A stretch of 64,000 bases of DNA from Nephrocerus scutellatus (taxonomy: Eukaryota > Arthropoda > Insecta > Diptera > Pipunculidae): contig OX352763.1 in the NCBI GenBank assembly GCA_947095585.1, positions 116,911,908-116,975,907 on the forward strand, in the 5' to 3' direction. The notes beneath the pieces are model-generated. The model was not told the DNA's origin, ran no database searches, and saw only the letters and a list, made by a program, of their open reading frames with translations. The position numbers and the translations under genes are program-made. Shown here piece by piece: positions 41,672-53,035 of this stretch (within the stretch, counting starts at the first letter, position 1; every line of letters starts with the position of its first letter).

Positions 41672-43899
41672 GTTTCGTTAAACCCAAATAAACTTCACAA
41701 AACTTGAGCGATTGAGTTATGTTTGTCTGACATTTGTTTTCTAATGTGACTTTCGTTTACCCAGAGTGCAAAAGTATTGCACTGAACGTCGCAAAATTGC
41801 ACCCGTTTTGTTCGTTTGATTTTGAAAAAATCGCACTTAGTGTAATTCCAGTGTAAAGTTTTCTACCCAAGGTTTTTTGGCCGTGTATACCTTTTCCTAT
41901 AAGCACCAACAAAAAACTGTTATTGTGATGCCACTTTGACTTTTAATTTGTAATTAATTTTCATTTATCATTGTGTTCAATTCAATAATCGATTAGTGCG
42001 GATAAAACTTTTAATAAAAACATTTTTTATCATCGTCATTGACAGATTTGTGTGGCTATTTCGACACGAAAACGGCCGGAGGGCAAAAACTAAACGAAAC
42101 CTACATATGTAACAACAACGCAGTTGTCAAATTAACTAAATTCTCTTCATGGAAACACATAATAATTATCGGTAGATTTTTCCCTTTCACATTACTTAGA
42201 TTGAAAATCAAAGAATAAAAACAATTAAAATAAAATGTTTGTGTAGTGTTGTAAAGTCGGAAATCTGTTAAAATAAGTAAAATAATAATGTATAAATTTT
42301 TAGAAACAAACCTGTAAAAAAAAAAACTCAATAAAAACTACTTCTACTATTTTTGTACGCTACCATTGAGCGCCGCCATATTCTTAATATGAAGAAAGCG
42401 TTACTGGATTCATTGAGTGAGTTCACTGCGCATCAAAATAATACACGAAGTTACTTTTTTTTGACATCTTGTCATTAACTGAGGACTTGGTGTTGCAGTA
42501 TGTTACGACAACCTGTTGTTCACCACAAAAGTTGAGCTTCGGCTTCGCCTGATTTTTACGAGTTTAGCCATACGATTTCAATGCTTCCTATCACAATGTC
42601 GCTTCGGCTTCAACGTTTCGTTTGGCAATCGTAAAGAAAAACATAATGCTACGTAACGAAGCTACAAACGGAAGCTCTAGTTAAAAGTGCTGAACATTTG
42701 CTTTGCCTGACAGTTCAAGGCAGAGAACTGTGGCAGAACTCTAATTTGAGAAATGCCATGTAGAGAAAAGTCATTCAAAGCAAATGTAAAGCGGTTGCAT
42801 CGTAACGCAGCGAAGACGAAGCTGAAGCGTGTTTGTGTTTCAGGCATTTGTTGTTGTGTTGTCACAGTATTGACACAAAATAGCAAGATGTTGTTCACTA
42901 GCATAGGTGTCGATGTCAATTTGTGTTTTCGACATAACAACATACCGACATCGCATTTTTCCAGTGAACACAACCAATATCTGTCATTGAAACGTGGTAC
43001 AGCTACAAGGATTTTTGTTACTACAAACTACAAAGTTCGTTACGAATGTAAATTGTATACTTGTTAAAGCTACAGTGCATTTACTGTTAAGTATAATAAA
43101 TTTTAAATGTATTTCAAATTTATATTGAGTGAAAAAGGACTTTTCCGATCTTACGTTTCCTAATGAGGATCAATTTATTAATTTTGCGTTCTGCCATATA
43201 ATAATCCCAAAGAGTGTTCGTTGTGTTCGTTTGATTACCCAAGGAAAAGTCTCAGCAGATATTTGTGCAAATACTTTGATTACAAGTAAGAACGATTCCA
43301 ACGATCACAAAATGAAAGCGGAGTTTTATAATCATTATAATCATGCAAATTGGGTCAGAAGACACTTATTTGAATAGTACAGCTTGATTTATTTTAATTG
43401 CCCTTAATCAATACTTATTGTGTACATTTTAGCCTTTGCAAGTCTGCTGATACCAATTAAGAATGTAATACAAAAGTGGAAAATTGAATAAATCTGCCTT
43501 GAAGAACTTCTTTTAATATCACAGGTAAGCTACTCTTTTTATTTGCTGATAAATGTGAAAACTCCTAAATTCAGAGACAGCTTTCCTTACCCATTTGTAT
43601 TGTTTTACTCCACTGTGCAGATTTGAGGCAATTTTGTAATATCCTTTTAAGCAGTTACTATGTTTATAGGCAGGAATTTTTTTAATGGTGACTAACTTGG
43701 CTTTGGGAATCCAAGGTGCAGGTTGTAATTTCATAACAAAGTCTGATAAATGAAACACCCCAAATTTTACGACATAACTGCGGCGGTTATTAGTATACCA
43801 AATAGCAAAAGTTATGATGATGCATTTAGGTCACTTAAGCGTTATTACAAATTTAAGCATTCTTGTAGTGAGGTTTATGAAAAGGAGATGTATTACTAT
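41672..43899. other. Spacer, no gene supported
   Basis: Short ORFs at 42,753-43,067, 43,129-43,377 and 43,519-43,758 have no recognised motif; the last two may be mobile-element debris. GAAGC/GCTTC-rich words at 42,530-42,850 suggest an unclassified repeat. Confidence 0.4.
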
Positions 43900-45235
43900 A
43901 ATCATCATCATATCTGGCTCTACAACCGGTTTCCGGTCCTGGCCTCCCCCAAAAACTCTAAAGCAGCTTGGATGTTATGGTTAAATTCCCTGACAGACTA
44001 AGTAGGCTTTGAGCAACCGTGCGCGTATTTCTGGTTCCATCCTGTTATCGGCTGCTATAGTTGACACGAGACAGTTAAAGAATTGCACTACTCTTCAAAG
44101 TCGCGCTCCAGTATTTGAATTGAGGGACCAATGTTGGATCTTCTACTCGCAGACGTGGCCACCATGTACTTTGTTTTGCTCTCATTTATGTGCAGCCCGC
44201 TTCATGTACAGCTCTTTGGATTCTACCAACGATGTCAATGGTGGTGTATTGCAGGACCTCCTGTTTTAATCAGCTCCGCTGGGATACCATCTGATCCTGG
44301 TGCCTTATTATTTTTGAGCCGGTTTATCGCTCTGCTAACTTCATCTATGCAGGCACTAGGCAGGCACTCTCCCAGCATGTAGGGCGAGTCCTATCGCTTG
44401 ACCGGAGTTGTTTCTGTTCTCTTTATTGCGAAGGGCAGCCGTGTTGACTCAAATCTGATTCGCGGATGCAGCCTTTCTTGATGATGCAATACGCGCTCGG
44501 AGCAACATACCAACAAGATAGTTGTCCGAGTCGACGTTGGCACCTTGGTACGTTCGTATTGTCATCAGTTTTGCGGTCTATCAACACGTGGTCTATCTGG
44601 TTGCGAATGGCTCCATCAAGAAATACCCAGGTGGCTTTGTGGATAATTTTATGTGCAAACCTTGTTCTCGCAACGACCAAATTATTGCTTGCTGCCATCT
44701 CTATGACTCGTTGTCCATTGTCGTGTAAGCTATGGGTGCCAATGTACTGCCTGAATACTGGCTCCCTACCTATTTCGTTCCTGTTCGACTGATTCAAATA
44801 ATTCTTCTTTTTCTTTATCTGGGAAATCCTCTGTAGGTGCGTTAACGTTAATGAGGCTTTTGTCTTTAAAGCTACCCCGCACGCAAAGGGTGCATAGCCC
44901 GTCATTTAATGCTTTAAAGCCGATGACGGTGGGTCTCATTCTTTGCTGACTAGAAACCCCACCCCGAGCACATGATGTCTTGCATTACAGCTTTAATGTA
45001 TGTCATCTTCCGTTCCATGAAAAAATTCTTAAATCGTTTAGCCGCTTCGTTGCCGTGGTCGTCGTCGTTCATCATTGTATCCGAGGCTTATTTTGGGTTC
45101 CGTAATATGGTTTTTTACGGGCGAGGTTATTGGCCTCGCGCCAACCTTACTGTGAAGGGACTAACTAGCCCCATCATTTCGCTTTTCCTGTACTGGAGGA
45201 AAATTACCAGCGGCCATCACGCGGAGGTTTGATCG
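43900..45235 (-). mobile_element. RTE-like LINE, endonuclease plus deleted RT, decayed
   Basis: Minus-strand frames give MRPTVIGFKALNDGLCTLRV, INVNAPTED, GREPVFRQYIGTHSLHDNGQ, FAHKIIHKATWVF and QIDHVLIDRK (endonuclease boxes), then EVSRAINRLKNNKAPGSDGIPAELI (RT fingers). A jump leads to a C-terminal ADN..EPEIRARLLKA block; the palm with the catalytic motif is missing. The same deletion style is seen at 6,131-6,627. Confidence 0.82.
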
Positions 45236-47515
45236 TACTTCCACCAGTCAGAGATAGTTGCGGCCACATGCATTTCTGAAGCACTCTGTGTTATTCGCCC
45301 TACTCTGCTGATGGCTGACTGCCATATATTAAACATAGGCATATTCTAATGAACACATCTTTTTCAGCATAGCATAAACATAGTGTACATTTCTCCTAGT
45401 AGTGAAGTGGTTTTTGCTCAATACAAAAACATCAATCGCCGTGCAACCTTAGCAATGGGAAATTCAATTGCGTTAATATAATATATTTTTTTCAAAAAGC
45501 AACAAACGTAATTCCCAAAAAGTTTTTCCTTGCACCCGCATATAATACATGGCGAAATTCCATCATATTTGTGGTGGAGCGATACTGCAAAGTACACGTA
45601 CTACAGCAGTGACTCCTGCACTTTCGGAACACAATTTCCACATAGTTTGGTAGTGAACTTACGATGTCCGGATCACCATTTGTTTTAAAAACCTTTTTGG
45701 TTTAATTCGTAAATAGCGTCAATGAATGCCAATGCCAGTGACACTATTTTACCTCTACTATGCCACTAGCTGCACACTACAGTACAGCAGTCAGTAGATA
45801 GCACCGCAAGTACTACACTTGCCCTTTAAGTAGATAGCGCCATTGAACGCGAATGCTAGTGACGCTACTCTACTCCGTACCCGGACCTACCGACAGACCG
45901 ATCGAAATTCAGGTTATTATATTATTACTAGTTTGGTTATTATTAGTTCTAATATTAGTAGTAGTATAAGTAGTCCTACGAATTTGTTTAAATAAAAGAA
46001 TAGAGAAAAATAAAACAATATTTGTTTTTAATTTGTAACGCCCTCAACGTGAAACGAACCATGGGTCCGACGAGCGTCACACAGCAAACACTGTTACAAG
46101 TCCCAAATAAATAAAAATATTTTTATTGTAACAGCACTTTTAACTAAATATAAGAATCCTGGACATGGTCACACTAAAGATTACTCCGATTGTGGGAGAA
46201 CCTCGCTACAATCGGAATGTAGTTATAAATATTTTTAGGCAGGGAAATATCAATAAAATATTCTCTCTTCCTTGTTTTTTTATGTATATATGAACTTTTA
46301 TTGCTGAAATATATGTAATATATTAAAGGCTAAAATCAAAGCCGTCGCTGAAGTTTAAAGTTGGGATTTTTCAAATCAGTTTAAAACATTCATACGCGAC
46401 CTCTTGTAGTATATTTAGTGGAAGTAATACATATATATTAAGATTTAAGCTTTTGTTTCATTTCTTCAAGTTTCTTGTACAAGTATTTATTTTATTTATT
46501 AGAATAGAATTAGCCAACATGCATTTTCTTACATAATGTTGTATTTTTGTTTGTTTTTAAGGGTTTCCGTTGTAAATATTATTTAATTTAAATAACTCTG
46601 TTGACCACATTGATCTTACGTAGTATTTATTATTTATTTATTTGAGATTTTTAGTACAATTGCCTATTAATAATTATATTCAAAACAGCAAAACAAAACT
46701 TATATTAAGAGCTTAGATTATTTGGTGATCATAAGGCAAACTAATGTTTTTCAAACATTACAACAAGGTATAATTAAAAATAGAGCTTTGAATAAAACAA
46801 CAAAATTAAATTACAATAATTAACAAAAAAATAAAAAAATATGTTGTCTCTTCGGTTATCACAATGTGGACAAAATTGGAAAAATAAAATCGACTCTATA
46901 TTATAACATATATACTCAAAGGACGGCTAATAAAATAATTTTTCACAATACATGCATACAAGTTTTTTTTTGTTTTTTGTTTTTTGGTCTTTACACAAAT
47001 TGCAATCTGTTTATTTTTATTTTTTAATAATAATTGTAAGTGAACTCACTAAATTCTTTGGTACTTGTACGTTGCATTAACAGTATACTTTGTTGTTTTC
47101 TTTTAAATAATATCACAACATAACTTTTATGTAATATATTTCCTATTAGTTAATTTATTAATACACATATTGAGTAAAGTATTTTCGCACATAATTCGGT
47201 TATTTCCTGAAGTTATATTGTTAAGTACGAAGCGTTTATTAATATGTACTTCTCTTTTATTTAACTTTATTAAAACACATATTTACTTGCAATTATATGT
47301 ATAGTTAAAATTTTTTATGTAGTTATAAAGTTTTATGAAAAGACATTTCTTATCACAACATTTTTTAATATAAGAGAGTGGATTGAAAGGTTCGGGGCCT
47401 GTCAATTCATTGCCAGAATGACTCTGCAAAGTTTCATTCCTATGTTGCATTTTGTTTGGGTAAGACAAGTGAGGCATTTACTTTACAATTAAAAAAATGA
47501 CGTTGTAAGTACCTA
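45236..47515. other. AT-rich spacer, no gene seen
   Basis: No coding exon recognised. A diverged direct repeat of about 40 bp (GAATGCCAATGCCAGTGACA and GAACGCGAATGCTAGTGACG) is at 45,723 and 45,845. A palindromic TGTTACAA...TTGTAACA with an AATAAAAATATTTTTATT core is near 46,094-46,132. The rest is very AT-rich. Confidence 0.45.
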
Positions 47516-47720
47516 TTTACGTTTCTGCAAGATGGGTTCCAAAAATTGCGTTTGAATGGAATCCACAAGGAACACGACGAAGGGGGCGCCCGCGTATCAC
47601 CGGGATGAGATCAGTGTTGAATGAGTCGGGGACTACTGGAACGTGACGAGAAATTAAACGACTAGCGCAAGATCGACGAGGATGGAGGAATTATGTTTCT
47701 GCCCTATGCTCCTAAGTGAG
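47516..47720 (+). mobile_element. LINE ORF2 C-terminal tail
   Basis: The plus strand reads EWNPQGTRRRGRPRITGMRS, then REIKRLAQDRRGWRNYVSAL, the common end of several LINE ORF2 proteins (NPQGxRRRGRPRxTWRR ... AQDRxxWRxxVxAL). An A-rich tail follows. One in-frame stop. Confidence 0.7.
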
Positions 47721-47799
47721 CAATATTTGCTTATTTATAGTGTACAAAAAAAATACATCAAAATGTTTATAATATAAATAAATAAATGTTATGGTAAAG

Positions 47800-47965
47800 A
47801 AAAAGATGGGTCCGCAACTGATTTCCGTTGACAAAAAAAACCGCAATAGACTGATGCTGTCTCACGAGTGTTTGGAGCGATTTTAAAGCGACGCAGAGAA
47901 CGTTTTCGCCCGGTTTCTGACGACTGATGAGACTTGGGTTACTTCACTCTTATGACTAAACAGCA
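47800..47965 (+). mobile_element. mariner transposase fragment
   Basis: The plus strand reads NRLMLSHECLERF, then RFLTTDETWV with the DETW box holding the first catalytic Asp of mariner transposases. It is a short, isolated piece. Confidence 0.6.
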
Positions 47966-48239
47966 ATTAAAAGAGTTGAGTAAATCTGAATCACTAGCGC
48001 TAGCGAAACAGCTAAGGGTAAACTATAGGCGGATAAAGTAATGAAATCAGTTTTTTGGACCCCAAATGGTTGATTACATTGTCAAAATTTTTTAAAAAAC
48101 TCAAACCAATTTGTCGAGACCAAAGTATCATACCTATCTCTCGTGTCCTAAATGAAGTAGCACATAAATTAAATGATATTTTGCTCAAGCCTATAATGAC
48201 TGTGTCTTTGTAAACGTAAGGTTCCCTGATGGAATAACC

Positions 48240-50600
48240 AGTTAGCCAAAATTAGGAAGAACGTTTGAAAACTCTTACTCTGCTCAACGCACGAAGAGTT
48301 GGTACGAATATAGTTTCGCTATTACGGAGTACCACAACAGAATTGAGACGATCTAAACGTGCTTCATGGAGGAAATGCTTCGAAAACATTGCCGACATGA
48401 CAGTGGCAGCACATATCCATAAGTCACTCGTTAAATATCATGCAAATTGTGTAGGTTTACTAAAAAAGACCGATGATACCTACGCGTCGGAGCGTAAGGA
48501 TGCATTTAGAACCTTGACTCAGGTTCATTTTACAGATTCGTCTCACACGAGTAGACGAACATACGTACCCGAACGCATCTGACCACAGGGTCTACATTGC
48601 TAGCAGAGTAAATAGTTTATCCGGAAAAAAATTAGACGTCCGAATATGGTTAAATGGGCCGTAGGCAGCTACAACTGGGATTACATCACCACCACCTGGA
48701 GAGAGGTAAATGTAATCTTTATCCCCAAACCAGGCCTTAGGCCTAGTGAACTGCCCAAAGCTTGTAAAGTTATCAGTCTTACATCATTTGTTCTCAAAAC
48801 TATGAAGAGACGTTCATATTAGAGGCCGGCTAGATTTGTGTTCACTTTGCACTCAAGGCAGTTTGCATACAAAAGGAACCCATCATTATCTTGTAAAAAA
48901 GATAGAAGGAACTTTCCGTTTCAATGAAATAGCTCTGCATTACTTGACATTGAGGGCGCATTCGATACTGGCGACGACTCAATAGCAAAAGCAATTAATA
49001 ACAGAGTTATAGAAGACTCGGTGGGTGCCGTGGCTGCATCGATTTCTGAGCAGTGGGTTTTTTTTCACGGTCCCACCTCTCCTGAATGTCTGACAAATAT
49101 CAGAGAGTAATTACTTGTTATGGAAAGCTTTTCAATTCGTCGTTCGGATACGGCATTAAATTGTTGCTTCTTCCATTTGTGTGTAAAAATAAACATGCAA
49201 AACACAAATGGTCGCGAGAAGCTTGGTCTTGGACTTTGAATGGTCTGTCGCGCCGAATTATATATTGAAGACTCGGCCTCTTCAGGAGGTGTGTCTCTGA
49301 CCGCAGTTTTGGGTTCTCCACAAAGATGAGTACTTTCTGCCCTTAGGCTATATCGCCATTGATCATGACGATGACTTGGCGATTTTTATTAGTGGCAAAC
49401 TAAATAAAACTACTAAATCCAAATATGATACACTGTACATGTATACAATGATAGTGAGACCGATTATCAAGAACGCGGCCTTAATTTGGTGGCCGAAAGT
49501 TATTGAACGGACAACGGCATCTATGCTTCAGAAGTTCCAGAGAATTGCCTGTCTAGATATCACGGGTGCCGTTCGAACCTGCCCTACGGCAGCATAATAA
49601 GCTGTCGTTGGGCTTTCTCCCCTACAAATCTTCATTATGAAGACGGCCGTTAGATGCGCTATTTAGCTGCAGACAAAAACAAACCAGGGGACCATGTATA
49701 ACACCTGAAAATTATTGACTCAATTCGCGAAATGGACATGGTTTGCATTATCTCCGGCATTATGGTCACGGAGTACTGTTTCGGAAGGTTATTTGAGGTA
49801 GAAATATTGAACCGGTCTAATAGTGTCTGGTCTGGAAGATGGAATCTGGAGTTGAAGCGTGGACTAAACACAAAAGTCTCGATACCTATGGAAAAGTGTC
49901 CCACAGGTTTTCAGGCAGTAGTCCATGCCTTTAGATTTACGCTAGGCTAAACCTTAGTAAAGTTACTAGGGGAGCTAAGAAAGATATCTTTTCATATAGC
50001 CGGGCAGCGCTTAGAGCGTTATCGTCCAAACTAATGGACTCTATATCAGTCAAATACTGCTACGATGCACTGCAATCCCTTGCCAGACATAACAGGATGA
50101 AACTCGGATAGGTGCCTAGACATAAAGGAATTGCAGGCAACGAATCTGCCGATGAACTGGCTATGGCTGGCTTGGAATCTGCGCTCTAGGGTGTAAACTT
50201 TACTGTGGTGTCAAATAGGCTGCCGCCACAGGGCTGATTATTAAACTTCGTCTGGCCCACTGGGAAAACGCCTTAAAGCTGAGACAATCCAATCGATTTT
50301 CAGACCTTTTTCCTACAAGGAAATCCTTAATCTAAACAAGGAAAGCATCATAAAGCTGGTAAGCTCTCTCACAGGTCAATGTGGCTTGCGATTCCACCTT
50401 AACAAACTTAATCTAGGCTCAAACACGGAATGTAGGAAGAGGACGAATCATTCTCTATGAATGCCCTGCATTACATTGGTTATGGAGACGTATTTTTTAT
50501 AAAAGAATATGTTCGGCCGGCACAGTTAAGAAAGTCTGCTACTTACCTAACCTGTACTATCCTTTATTACGGAGGTGATACGTCTCCCAGACTAGTCACA
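48240..50600 (+). mobile_element. R1/LOA-like LINE, RT and tail, decayed and interrupted by a SINE
   Basis: The plus strand reads WRKCFENIADMTVAAHIHKS and KDAFRTLTQVHF, then EVNVIFIPKPGLRPSELPKA with VISLTSFVLKT (RT start), RQFAYKRNPS and ALLDIEGAFDT. After the SINE insertion (49,022-49,266) come MYTMIVRPIIKNAALIWWPKV and LQKFQRIACLDITGAVRTCPTAA. A degraded RNase H/tail region with ELQATNLPMNWL and NTECRKRTNHSL follows. Many stops. The first block is shared with 40,150-41,110. Confidence 0.8.
49022..49266 (+). mobile_element. tRNA-derived SINE, copy 2 (B box lost)
   Basis: Plus-orientation copy starting TGGGTGCCGTGGCTGCATCG, with TTCTGAGCAG, TTTTTTTTCACGGTCCCACC, GAAAGCTTTTCAATTCG, CACAAATGGTCGCGAGAAGC and a GTCGCGCCGAATTATATATT end. 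The segment with the B box is deleted. Target-site duplication GAAGACTCGG at 49,012-49,021 and 49,267-49,276, exact. It sits inside the LINE at 48,240-50,600, so it is younger than that LINE. Confidence 0.85.
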
Positions 50601-50619
50601 TCCTGCTGCTAATACAATA

Positions 50620-50915
50620 GATCTTTTCAGATCCCAGTGTCGGCCATATGGGCAAGAGTCTTCTAAAAAAATCATACCGGATCACCAGTTTGAATTTAAA
50701 GAAGAGCATGGAACCATAGAAAAAGTGCATAGGATCGTACTCGTATCAGAAATCAGAACCTCATTTGAACAGAAGAAGTACGGTTCAGAAGCATTCTTAG
50801 AAATCGGTCAAGCTTTGGATACAGTATGTCATGAAGGACTTATACATAAAGTTAAGGCACAGCTACCAACGAACAACATTGAAACAGTAGCAGTCACAAA
50901 AGAACAGTAAAAAAT
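50620..50915 (+). mobile_element. Jockey-like LINE reverse transcriptase fragment
   Basis: The plus strand reads IIPDHQFEFKEEHGTIEKVH, EQKKYGSEAFLEIGQALDTV and CHEGLIHKVKAQLP, equivalent to the Jockey-clade IIPxHQFGFRxxHST..VHR and FLDVxQAFDxVWHxGL boxes. The normally conserved aspartate of FLDV is changed to Glu (FLEI). Confidence 0.75.
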
Positions 50916-50924
50916 ACCACACTA

Positions 50925-50953
50925 AGCTATTCTATTCTATTCTATTCTATTTC
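50925..50953 (+). repeat. (CTATT)n microsatellite
   Basis: About five copies of CTATT between a LINE fragment and SINE copy 3. Confidence 0.85.
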
Positions 50954-50983
50954 ATCAGGATAATGTACGCTCACATAAGAGTA

Positions 50984-51260
50984 ATAATAATATTCGGCGC
51001 GACAGACCGTTGCGGTCCAAGGCCTAGCTTCGCGCGACCATTTGTGTTGTGCATGTATACTTTTGGACACAAATGGAAGGCCGGATCCGAACGGCGAATT
51101 GAGAAGCTTTCCTTGACAAGCTATTATTCTCGGAAAGTTTGTCACCCAGTCGCGAGAGGTGGAACACCGTGAAAAATACTTTTTGGTGTTACTGAGATTC
51201 GAACCACGAACCTCCGACTCAGTAGCCACGCGCATTTCCACTGAGCCACGGCGCCCACCT
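50984..51260 (-). mobile_element. tRNA-derived SINE, copy 3
   Basis: The minus strand starts GGGCGCCGTGGCTCAGTGG (A box) with B box GGTTCGAATC about 32 nt later. The body is collinear with copy 1 (AAAGTATTTTTCACGGTGTT, GGAAAGCTTCTCAATTCG, CAACACAAATGGTCGCGCG) and it ends GTCGCGCCGAATATTATTAT. An exact 11-bp target-site duplication ACATAAGAGTA is at 50,973-50,983 and 51,261-51,271, the cleanest of the three. Confidence 0.92.
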
Positions 51261-51271
51261 ACATAAGAGTA

Positions 51272-51830
51272 TGTGGCATAACACGACGATGAAACCCGTA
51301 ACTGTGGATTTGAATTACTCCATATTTGGCTGATCTCGATACGTGTGGCTTGCAAATGTCACATATAAAGAGGTTGAAGCCGCAGTAAAGAAATTTTTTG
51401 AAGGTCTTGAAGAAACATTTTTCATTAGAAACGGTGTACCAGAAATGGAAGGACTGAATTGGGCTTGGTGGTTATTAATTTCGGAATTGAAAACATTTTC
51501 TAAACTTCCAAGTCTTCTCTTTTCTTTTATGCCGCGAACTTTTCAATCCATGTAGATCTTAAAAATATTCTTCTTACACTCTATGAGGATTTTAAAAATT
51601 AGCATAGAAAGTTAATAAAAAGCTTTTCAATGGTTAATATACACACATAGATTAAAGCTGTAAATTTTAAGGCTGGTCATCAAGATATAAACTAAAGCTA
51701 ATTTTGTCAATAATCAAAAATATAAATAGCAAAAAAAAATAAATTGCACGCAGCTGACAGACACTTAATATTCTATATAAAAAAATTTGGCTTTTAAGCC
51801 GATATTTTTTTTTTAATTTGCACACGCTTC
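51272..51830. other. Spacer with a weak mariner-tail-like ORF
   Basis: The plus-strand ORF 51,343-51,555 contains VTYKEVEAAVKKFFEGLEET and FFIRNGVPEMEGLNW. The FFxxLEExFFxxG pattern is reminiscent of a mariner transposase C-terminus, but this is too weak to call. Confidence 0.3.
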
Positions 51831-52855
51831 AATATGCCTAGACGTAGCGTGGGCGGAAAATATTTGAGTTGAAGAAATAAGCAAAAAAGTGTCGCGCGGT
51901 TCTGAATTCAGTCTAGAAGATTGGTGCACCTGCCCAGACATTACAGTTGTATTCAAGTTTAGGGCAAATATATGTGTCTTGTAAATAGTAACCAGATCTG
52001 AAGGAGTGGAGTACATCTTGCACCATTTTAGGAAACCTAAACATTTCGCAGCATTCTTGGCGATGGCAAATATGTGGTCGTTCCAACGAAGCTTGTTATT
52101 GACGTACATACCGAGAATAGCGAGTTTTTCAGTTTCTTCGATGCAAGATCTATTCATGGATAAATTACTCTTGGACGACCGATGACAGCATTGAGTTTAG
52201 GAAGCGTTATATTCAACTCTATTATGTAGTCCCCACCTTGTTATGCTGTCAAGGTCAGAATTTAACGTGCTTAACATACGTTGTTGTTCAAGTACCACTT
52301 GCGACGAAGAGGGGCGTGCAGAAAGCGTGAAATCACATGAAAAGCTAAGATTGCTGTCGTCGTCAGCGAAAGAATGGATTGGATTAGAAGTGGCGGATTG
52401 GAGATCATTAATGAAAATCAGAAAGAGTGTTGGAGACAAAACAGAGCCTTGAGGAACACCGGAGTTTATGCGGTGAACATTGGATTTGAAACTGTCCAAT
52501 ACGACCTGGATTGAACGGTCAAAAATGGTGGTTACCAGTCCAATCGAGGAGGGCCTTATCAATTCCATAGGCATTCATTTTAGACAAAAGAGCTTGATGC
52601 CAAACTCTGTCAAATGCCTTGGATACATTGAGTGCAACAACCAAATTTTTGAATAGACTGGTTCCACTTTTCAGTGAGATATAAGCCATCAGGTCACCTG
52701 TAGAACGTTGCCTAGGAAAACCGTACTGCCGATCGCTAAGGATTTCACGTATTGCATAACCTTCCGATTGATAAGCGTTTCCATGACCTTGGTATGGATG
52801 TTAGCGCAATTGGTCGGTACGAGTAAAGAGATAACGGTTCACCTTTTTTAGGAAG
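51831..52855 (-). mobile_element. Jockey-like LINE reverse transcriptase, decayed
   Basis: The minus strand reads KVMETLINRKVMQY, a degraded Q/YGFPRQRSTGDLM, an AFDRVWHQALLSKM block, VHRINSGVPQGSVLSPTLF, LIFINDL and SFADDDSN (FADD catalytic box kept, followed by an extra D), then LGMYVNNKLRWNDHI and AAKCLGFLKWCK. It stops at the position corresponding to the window's first LINE and so overlaps it only in the WNDHI region. Frameshifts near 52,180 and 52,590. Confidence 0.85.
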
Positions 52856-52861
52856 AGGCTG

Positions 52862-53035
52862 TATACTTAACGTATACAGCACACAACTAGCTATGCGACA
52901 ACTGCATATCGCATTTACCTAGCCTTGCATCACGAAGTGAAAAAAATTCTTGTTTTTTGGACGAGCCTGGAATCGAACCGGTGTTCTTCTACCGGTGGGT
53001 GCCAACTATGCAACTACCAAGACTGTAAATGTATT
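52862..53035 (-). mobile_element. Second tRNA-like SINE (or tRNA pseudogene)
   Basis: On the minus strand, A box TTGCATAGTTGG (about 53,003-53,014) is followed by B box GGTTCGATTCC (about 52,971-52,981). A CCAGGCTCGTCCAAAAAA end and a TTTTTTTCAC body follow. The spacing between the boxes (22 nt) is short for a functional tRNA. It joins the 5' truncation of the LINE at a perfect CTGTATAC-TTAAC-GTATACAG palindrome (52,860-52,881). A different family from the three SINE copies above. Confidence 0.5.

Noticed and set aside
43129..43377. 82-codon ORF with Cys/His residues considered as a THAP- or zinc-finger-type fragment
   Set aside because: Cys/His spacing does not fit THAP or C2H2 patterns; the flanks look like mobile-element debris.
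46080..46135. TGTTACAA...TTGTAACA considered as an LTR boundary
   Set aside because: No second LTR, primer-binding site, polypurine tract or gag/pol was seen nearby; treated as a simple AT-rich palindrome.
51343..51555. Mariner-like C-terminus
   Set aside because: Only a loose FFxxLEExFF pattern and none of the catalytic boxes; too weak to annotate as a transposase.
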